This document shows positions 59,185-64,000 of a DNA stretch of 64,000 bases, piece after piece (the first letter of the stretch is position 1; every line of letters begins with the position of its first letter). A program made the translations under genes and the position numbers. The notes beneath the pieces were generated by a model, which saw only the letters and a list, made by a program, of their open reading frames with translations, made no database searches and was not told where the DNA came from. The stretch is from Trichomonas tenax. Taxonomy: Eukaryota; Parabasalia; Trichomonadida; Trichomonadidae. Location: NCBI GenBank assembly GCA_023091735.1, contig JALKBU010000036.1:1-64000 (forward strand). The letters are read 5' to 3'.

Positions 59185-59847
59185 TTAAAGCTCCTTGTTT
59201 TGCTCAAGTGTGAAATGAGCGTCTAAGAACTGCTTGACTGGGATGGAATTAACTTTACCTGTATAAAGTTCGTATTTGCCGCCAATCTTAGCATAGACAC
59301 CAGGGTACTTTGGTAATCCCAACTTGTTGAAGAGTTCCTTATCAGAAGAAACAGCGAATTTGATTTTGTCGTTGTTATAATACTTTTCTGCGGCAACCCA
59401 AGACTTTGGACGCTTGTCAGAGAAGAGAATTGCAGCGTTTTCAGTGATTATTTGTTCGTAGTTGTTAGCATTGACTTCGGTCGAGCTCTCTGTGATGAAA
59501 GAAGAGATCCATTCGACGATGGAAAGTGTAACTTGTGGGAGGACTCTTGGATATTCATGGATTGTCTTGTCCTTGAACAAAAGAATTCTTGGAACACCAT
59601 CTGTTTGAATGGCTTCGCAAGCAGTTTGATTCTCGTGGCAGTTCAAATCAGCGAAGATTGCAGAACCTGCACCCAATTCTGCAGAATGATTCCATGTAGG
59701 AGCAAGGCGAACGCAATGTGGGCAAGATTCTGTGTGAATCATAACAGCATATGTATTCTCGTCGTTCGGAGGAAGTCCGTAGAGATGCTTAACGTGTTCG
59801 TTGAAACTTGATGCAGAAAATGCTGCAACAGAGAGAAGTGAAAACAT
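59185..59847 (-). CDS. ER thioredoxin-like protein (PDI family), CPHC active site, NKEL end
   Basis: 220 residues from the ATG at 59847, which follows a TCACTTTT initiator (59855-59862) by about 13 nt; the longer frame would start before it. Signal peptide MFSLLSVAAFSASSF. The thioredoxin domain contains MIHTESCPHCVRLAPTWN; the redox pair is CPHC (about 43-46) rather than the PDI-typical CGHC. The cis-Pro segment is DGVPRILLF. A second, shorter thioredoxin-like half (about 115-210) has no CxxC. The C-terminus NKEL resembles a KDEL-type retrieval signal. Expected role: thiol-disulfide exchange in the ER lumen. It could assist folding of secreted proteins alongside the UGGT-like protein. Family assignment is secure; substrate unknown. 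Confidence 0.88.
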   Translation of the reverse strand: MFSLLSVAAFSASSFNEHVKHLYGLPPNDENTYAVMIHTESCPHCVRLAPTWNHSAELGAGSAIFADLNCHENQTACEAIQTDGVPRILLFKDKTIHEYPRVLPQVTLSIVEWISSFITESSTEVNANNYEQIITENAAILFSDKRPKSWVAAEKYYNNDKIKFAVSSDKELFNKLGLPKYPGVYAKIGGKYELYTGKVNSIPVKQFLDAHFTLEQNKEL

Positions 59848-59854
59848 ATTTCTG

Positions 59855-59862
59855 AAAAGTGA
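59855..59862 (-). promoter_or_regulatory. Initiator TCACTTTT of the PDI-like gene
   Basis: AAAAGTGA on the plus strand, about 13 nt before the ATG at 59847. Confidence 0.65.
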
Positions 59863-60243
59863 CACTTCAGTTAACCTCTCATTTCATTTCGTTTAATCTG
59901 ACTTGTTTCCTTGTGTCATCGTTATTTCACTCATATATAACTGGCAATTAGTGAGACCATTCAACCAAATTCGTAATTTGTTCAAAAATTCAAAAACTTA
60001 TTTAACATGTTAACCTATAGTACGAAATTTATAACCCTCTACTAGTGATCTCTTAAAATGATAAATCTCAATACTTAAACATGAAATATATTTTTTATCA
60101 AATTAGATTTAAGAACAATCAATATATGTATGAAATGCTAGAATGTATGTAAGTAATGTTCTAAATTAAATAATGCTGAATTCGAAAGTAATTTTGTATT
60201 TGGAAATATATTTGCTTACTTAAGATAATCAATAAAAGTGACA
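59863..60243. other. Gene-free spacer
   Basis: About 380 bp of AT-rich DNA with no feature recognised other than the adjacent initiator. Confidence 0.4.
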
Positions 60244-61386
60244 TTATTTATTCATACGCTGAACAGCTGCGGCATATCTGAGAAGCTCTTGCTTAAGATC
60301 TCTATTTTCATCCTCGAGACTTCTAATTTCTTCTTCTAACATACGAATCTCCTCATCAAGAGCTCTGCATTCATCCGCAATTTTCTGGTTTTCTCTAACA
60401 GTTGTTTTAATTTCATCGATGCTCTGCTTAGGCCTTGAGCTACTCATTCCTGTTGAGCGCCTCATTGTCTCAATATCATCTAAAACTTGTTTCAACTGTG
60501 CTTCATGGTGATTTTCTAATTGTTTAATGATGTTTTCTGTATTTTCGGCTTTTGCGTTTGCAGAAGCGATCGATTGTTCTACTGTCTGGCGTTCATTTGC
60601 ATACTGTTGCTTTATTGCTTCGATGTGTTGGTCATAACATTCTTTTCTCTGTGCAATTTCTTCATCTAAACGTTTCAATTCAGCTTCATGAGAAACTCTA
60701 CGTAACTCAATAGCTGCAAGTGTTTCATCGATTTTTGCGCGTGAATCACGCAATTCTTCACGTGTAATTGATGTTAATTCTGAAATTTGATTTTCGAGTG
60801 CTGATATTTCTTGTGCATTCTTCTTCTGATCATTTTCTGATTCTCTTGACACCTGTGTACGTGTTGTCATGAAAGTAACTTCGTCTAATTGACGTTTTGT
60901 TGCTTCTGCTTCACGACGGAGTGCCTCTAATTCCTCCATCTTCTCCTGTAGAGCGATTTGAGAGTGTCTGTTTGCCCAATTTTCGGCTTCTGTGAGTGTT
61001 TGTTGAAAATCAGATTGAAGATTGTGCATTTCATCTTCATGCTGCTGTTTAATCTTATTAATCTCTTCTTCATGCTTCTGCTGAAGTAATGCGAGTTGTT
61101 GTTCTGCCTGTTGCTGTTCGAATTCTTCTTCATCTGATCTTTGTTGATTTTGGAGATTCTGTAAAACCGCTGTTTTCTCTTCGATTTCGGCATTCAATTT
61201 CGCGAGAATTCGTTCTGCGTCAGCTACGACGTTCTGATATTGCGCTAATTCTTCTTGTTTTGCATTTAGCATTGCCTGCGCTTCTTTGTTCATTTCTTCG
61301 AGAGACATAAACTGTGCTGGTGCCACTGATACATATGGATTGGATGGATTGGATCCAATCAAAGTACTCGCTGCATTGTCATTCAT
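60244..61386 (-). CDS. Long coiled-coil protein
   Basis: 380 residues from the ATG at 61386 (an upstream TTG opens the frame). After a short polar N-terminus (MNDNAASTLIGSNPSNPYVS) the protein is almost entirely coiled coil from about 25 to 375. It is rich in E, Q, A and K, for example ELTSITREELRDSRAKIDET and NIIKQLENHHEAQLKQVLDD. A Gln-rich stretch (EFEQQQAEQQLALLQQKHEE, about 95-115) and a break at MRRSTGMSSSRPKQS (about 312-326) interrupt it. It ends LLRYAAAVQRMNK. No motor or calcium domain. Likely a cytoskeletal or scaffold protein of the flagellar or axostyle apparatus (inference). Confidence 0.85.
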   Translation of the reverse strand: MNDNAASTLIGSNPSNPYVSVAPAQFMSLEEMNKEAQAMLNAKQEELAQYQNVVADAERILAKLNAEIEEKTAVLQNLQNQQRSDEEEFEQQQAEQQLALLQQKHEEEINKIKQQHEDEMHNLQSDFQQTLTEAENWANRHSQIALQEKMEELEALRREAEATKRQLDEVTFMTTRTQVSRESENDQKKNAQEISALENQISELTSITREELRDSRAKIDETLAAIELRRVSHEAELKRLDEEIAQRKECYDQHIEAIKQQYANERQTVEQSIASANAKAENTENIIKQLENHHEAQLKQVLDDIETMRRSTGMSSSRPKQSIDEIKTTVRENQKIADECRALDEEIRMLEEEIRSLEDENRDLKQELLRYAAAVQRMNK

Positions 61387-62022
61387 TTTTGAAATTGTCA
61401 AATCTCATTTTTCATATAAGTAATTATGATATTGAAGAAATAAGTATTTATATAGTATATACTGCATATATTGTTTCACTTTCCGTAATTTATTTAGCTA
61501 TTATCGCTTAAAATTATTGAAAACTCAAAGAAATCAAAAATGTTACCGTTTAAAATTTTTTGTATTGTACAAAAATTTAAATTTAGATATAACTCATGAT
61601 TTTTCTTCTATTTATTATGAAATTTTTCCAAATTGTAATTTTGTCGTGTAAAAATTTACTTGTCAAAATTTTCATGAGTATTTCACTAATGAAAGAATGA
61701 TGATATTACATTTTCCTGTATAAGTAATACTGTTTTCTGTTGAGTTATTTATTCAGAACTGAGCACAATGGATCCACTTACTTATCATTCTTCTCGAAAA
61801 CCCCACAACACTCATTCAGTTGATTTAATCAGATGAACTGATAAGCATGAGAAAAGGTTCGAGGAAATAGTATGCTAAAATTGTTTTCTTCGGCAGATTT
61901 TAGTCTTTAAATATGGGAAAAATATATCTTCAAAGTTGTTTTAGTTTAAAAAATCAAATAATAAAATCACTAAAAATAAATAATTCATGATTTTCTCGCG
62001 CCAAATAATGTTAAACGCTCAT
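61387..62022. other. Intergenic region with an E2F-like site
   Basis: About 640 bp between two leftward genes. It holds TTTACTTGTCA at 61656-61666. At about 61991-62009 it has TTTCTCGCGCCAAATAATG, nearly the same as the segment TTTTCTCCCGCCAAATAATG after the initiator inside the element at 3888-5290. No gene is seen. Confidence 0.45.
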
Positions 62023-64000
62023 TTAAGCGTTGAAGTTCATTGCACCCCACTGAAGTCTCCTTGCTTCATAGTCTGAATTTGGAAGGGAGTAGAACTGCTC
62101 CTTTGTGATACCAGCGAAGCTATGGAAGTCATCGTCTGAGAGGAAGGCATCGCAGTACATCATCCTTCCGAGCTCCTGGCACTTCTTTACATCGCATGGA
62201 TGAACTTCGACCTCAGCATATGTTAATGTTGTTGGCTTGGCAACAATAGCCTCCAAGAACTTGGCAGCACACTTGGCCTCAAGTCTTCTGTCAACTGGTG
62301 TCTCTCTGTTGATGTCAACTGTTGGTGTATCCTTGAACAAGACTTGGATGAAGAAACGAGCATCTGGAGAGACAGAGTACATTGCCATCAAGTCGTGTCC
62401 AAACTTGGCAAGGCAAGTCTTCCTGAAGACGGATGGGTTATCCTTAAAGATTGTCTTTATCTCTTCTTTAGCCTTGTTGAATGAGATCATACTTGTGAGC
62501 TTCTTCAAGAGGATGCATTTATCTTCTTCTCCCTTGATGTTGTCCATCCGAACTGTCGATGGAACAGCAACTTCACTCTTGCCAACAAAGTTCTCAAGAG
62601 CAATTGGAATAACGCAGCTCCTGTTTCCGAAGTTGAAGAACTGCCACTCGTGCTTGGAGATCAATGTTGAGAAGTACTGTGATGGGCTGAACATGGAGAA
62701 GGCGACAATGCATGTACCACGGATCAAGTTGGAGTCTGTAGCATAAAGGCATTGGAAGATAGCCTCAGCAACATTCTTGGCTGTAAGAAGCTCCTCAGCT
62801 AATGGGCTTGCAGCGATGTGAGCGAGAGCAAACAAAGCAGCTCTGATCTCGTGTTTCTTCTTGCTCTTTAACTGAGTGAGAAGTGTATCAACCTGAGAGG
62901 AGATAAACTGTAAACCAGCCTGAGACTTGGAGAGTTCACCAAATAAGTGTGGTGGAACTCTTGCGAATCCGTTGATCATTGTAACAGATGGATAGTTAGC
63001 CAATGATGTCTTTCTCTCGTAGACAGACTCGAAAGCAGCATCATAAAGCTTGCAGTACTTCCTGTTGCCTGTTTCCATCCAGTACTGCATTTCCTTGGCA
63101 GTGTTCAAACGCTGGATGACGGACTCGATCTGGAAGAAGATAGAGAGCATCAAGTGATTTTTGGATGCAATCAAGTCGAGAAGCTGCTGATCTTCAGCGG
63201 CTGCTCTGCAGCATTCGATGTCGTTGATGCAAAGCTCGCTGATAAGGTTGAGAGCAGCATTCATCTGATCGTTATCTGTGATCTTCTTTGTGTGTGGGAT
63301 AACAAGGGACTTGAAAACAGCTTCAACGAAGTTGTCTGTTGTCCTCTTTTTCTCTCTGATCGACTCAATAGCGATGAGTTGTGCACCCTGGACTGGCGAT
63401 GAAAGGAAACCACGGAATACATCAATTGAAAGTGTATTAGCCTCAATCTTGATCAAAGAAAGAAGTAACCTTATGTTCTGTGGTGTTGTGATTGTCGAGC
63501 CAAATGATGTGAGTTTCTCAACGAGACCCATCTTCTTGAGTGAAGCTGTTCCAGAAGCGTTGCAGAACATTGTTGCAAGTAACTCAAAGAATGTTGAGCA
63601 AACACACTTTGGAGGAACAACTTCGCTTGTTTGGAAGAGCTGAAGTGTCTTCTCGAAGCCCTTCTTGAGTGTGGCGTTCTTTTCAAGGTTGGCCCACAAA
63701 GCTTTGTTACTTTCGAGCAAGATCATGAGCGAATGGATTGTATCGATCATGTTGAGTGTTCTGTTCTGGTTGCAGTCGAGTGGCGTACTATAAAGTGGGC
63801 CAGAAAGCTGGTCAACAAGTGTGTTTAAGAACCTGATTGTGAATGTAGAGTTCGCTTCTGTTTCGTTGTGCGGAAGAATGACAGCTAAAATCTTATTGAT
63901 GTTTGGCCAGTCCCACTTCGCTGGATCAAGATCAAATTTGAAGTTAGCGATTGATGTAACGTTTTCTGTTGAATCAGTACTTTGTGCATGCTTACGAATC
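62023..64000 (-). CDS. RICTOR: Rictor homologue (TORC2 subunit), C-terminal part; continues beyond the window
   Basis: The frame is open from the window edge to the stop at 62023 (about 658 residues seen). Internal Met codons such as that at 63750 are not the start. FDLDPAKWDWPNINKILAVI fits the Rictor N-terminal segment. The Rictor-specific middle includes YWMETGNRKYCKLYDAAFES (family YW-x-x-x-N-x-x-Y-x-x-L-E), then RVPPHLFGELSKSQAGLQFI (family PPH-(L/F)-(Y/F)-G-(E/Q)-L-x-x-T-x-x-G). It is followed by EIRAALFALAHIAASPLAEE and SNLIRGTCIVAFSMFS (Rictor_V, AALWALG-IG-S and RGTC-Y-LG-(I/L)). Rictor assembles TORC2 with TOR and Lst8, which activates AGC kinases and controls actin. The last part (about 150 residues) is lineage-specific. 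C-ending codons suggest good expression. Confidence 0.87.
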   Translation of the reverse strand, partial: IRKHAQSTDSTENVTSIANFKFDLDPAKWDWPNINKILAVILPHNETEANSTFTIRFLNTLVDQLSGPLYSTPLDCNQNRTLNMIDTIHSLMILLESNKALWANLEKNATLKKGFEKTLQLFQTSEVVPPKCVCSTFFELLATMFCNASGTASLKKMGLVEKLTSFGSTITTPQNIRLLLSLIKIEANTLSIDVFRGFLSSPVQGAQLIAIESIREKKRTTDNFVEAVFKSLVIPHTKKITDNDQMNAALNLISELCINDIECCRAAAEDQQLLDLIASKNHLMLSIFFQIESVIQRLNTAKEMQYWMETGNRKYCKLYDAAFESVYERKTSLANYPSVTMINGFARVPPHLFGELSKSQAGLQFISSQVDTLLTQLKSKKKHEIRAALFALAHIAASPLAEELLTAKNVAEAIFQCLYATDSNLIRGTCIVAFSMFSPSQYFSTLISKHEWQFFNFGNRSCVIPIALENFVGKSEVAVPSTVRMDNIKGEEDKCILLKKLTSMISFNKAKEEIKTIFKDNPSVFRKTCLAKFGHDLMAMYSVSPDARFFIQVLFKDTPTVDINRETPVDRRLEAKCAAKFLEAIVAKPTTLTYAEVEVHPCDVKKCQELGRMMYCDAFLSDDDFHSFAGITKEQFYSLPNSDYEARRLQWGAMNFNA

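Overview
The window looks like nuclear DNA of a parabasalid, most likely a trichomonad close to Tritrichomonas or Trichomonas. The evidence is: AT-rich intergenic DNA; single-exon genes (no trichomonad-type intron seen); short 5' leaders behind a TCACTTTT or TCATAA element that fits the trichomonad initiator TCA(C/T)(A/T); stops often read TAAA; and typical trichomonad content (R2R3 Myb proteins, GSK3-like kinase, metronidazole-type nitroreductase, Tom36/46-like hydrogenosomal receptor, decayed ankyrin and transposon genes). No rRNA, tRNA, CRISPR or bacterial operon was found.

Layout. 1-6.3 kb: repeat-rich DNA around a CAMK-like kinase gene and a 1.4-kb inverted-repeat element. 6.3-12.4 kb: a UGGT-like ER protein with a degenerate catalytic domain, a CENP-X/MHF2 histone-fold protein and a Myb protein. 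12.4-17.7 kb: gene-poor, holding a MITE-like element, a broken tyrosine recombinase, hairpins and ankyrin relics. 17.7-22.4 kb: a polytopic membrane protein, a decayed possible paralogue, a coiled-coil protein, the Tom36/46-like receptor and a broken Myb gene. 24-29.8 kb: a beta-helix surface protein, VPS53, a lid-less Hsp70-like protein and a 79-residue membrane protein. 31.5-36.7 kb: a DHHC palmitoyltransferase pseudogene, a tetraspanin, a GSK3-type kinase and a PfkB sugar kinase. 37.9-45.3 kb: a decayed transposase-like gene, a BLM/Sgs1-type RecQ helicase, a LisH/FOR20-like protein and a coiled-coil protein. 45.3-55.6 kb: a 3155-residue dynein heavy chain without usable AAA1 nucleotide-binding motifs, then a nitroreductase. 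55.6-59 kb: two transposon-like elements with clear terminal inverted repeats. 59-64 kb: a PDI-like ER protein, a coiled-coil protein and the C-terminal part of Rictor (TORC2).

The most striking theme is proteins that keep a long open frame and the family fold but have lost the catalytic residues: the dynein heavy chain and the UGGT-like protein. The DHHC gene shows the later stage of the same process, with frameshifts and stops. The other theme is a set of short inverted-repeat elements. One has a 22-bp perfect TIR and a 6-bp target-site duplication that overlaps the stop codon of the nitroreductase gene.

All functional calls come from reading motifs by eye; no database search was possible.
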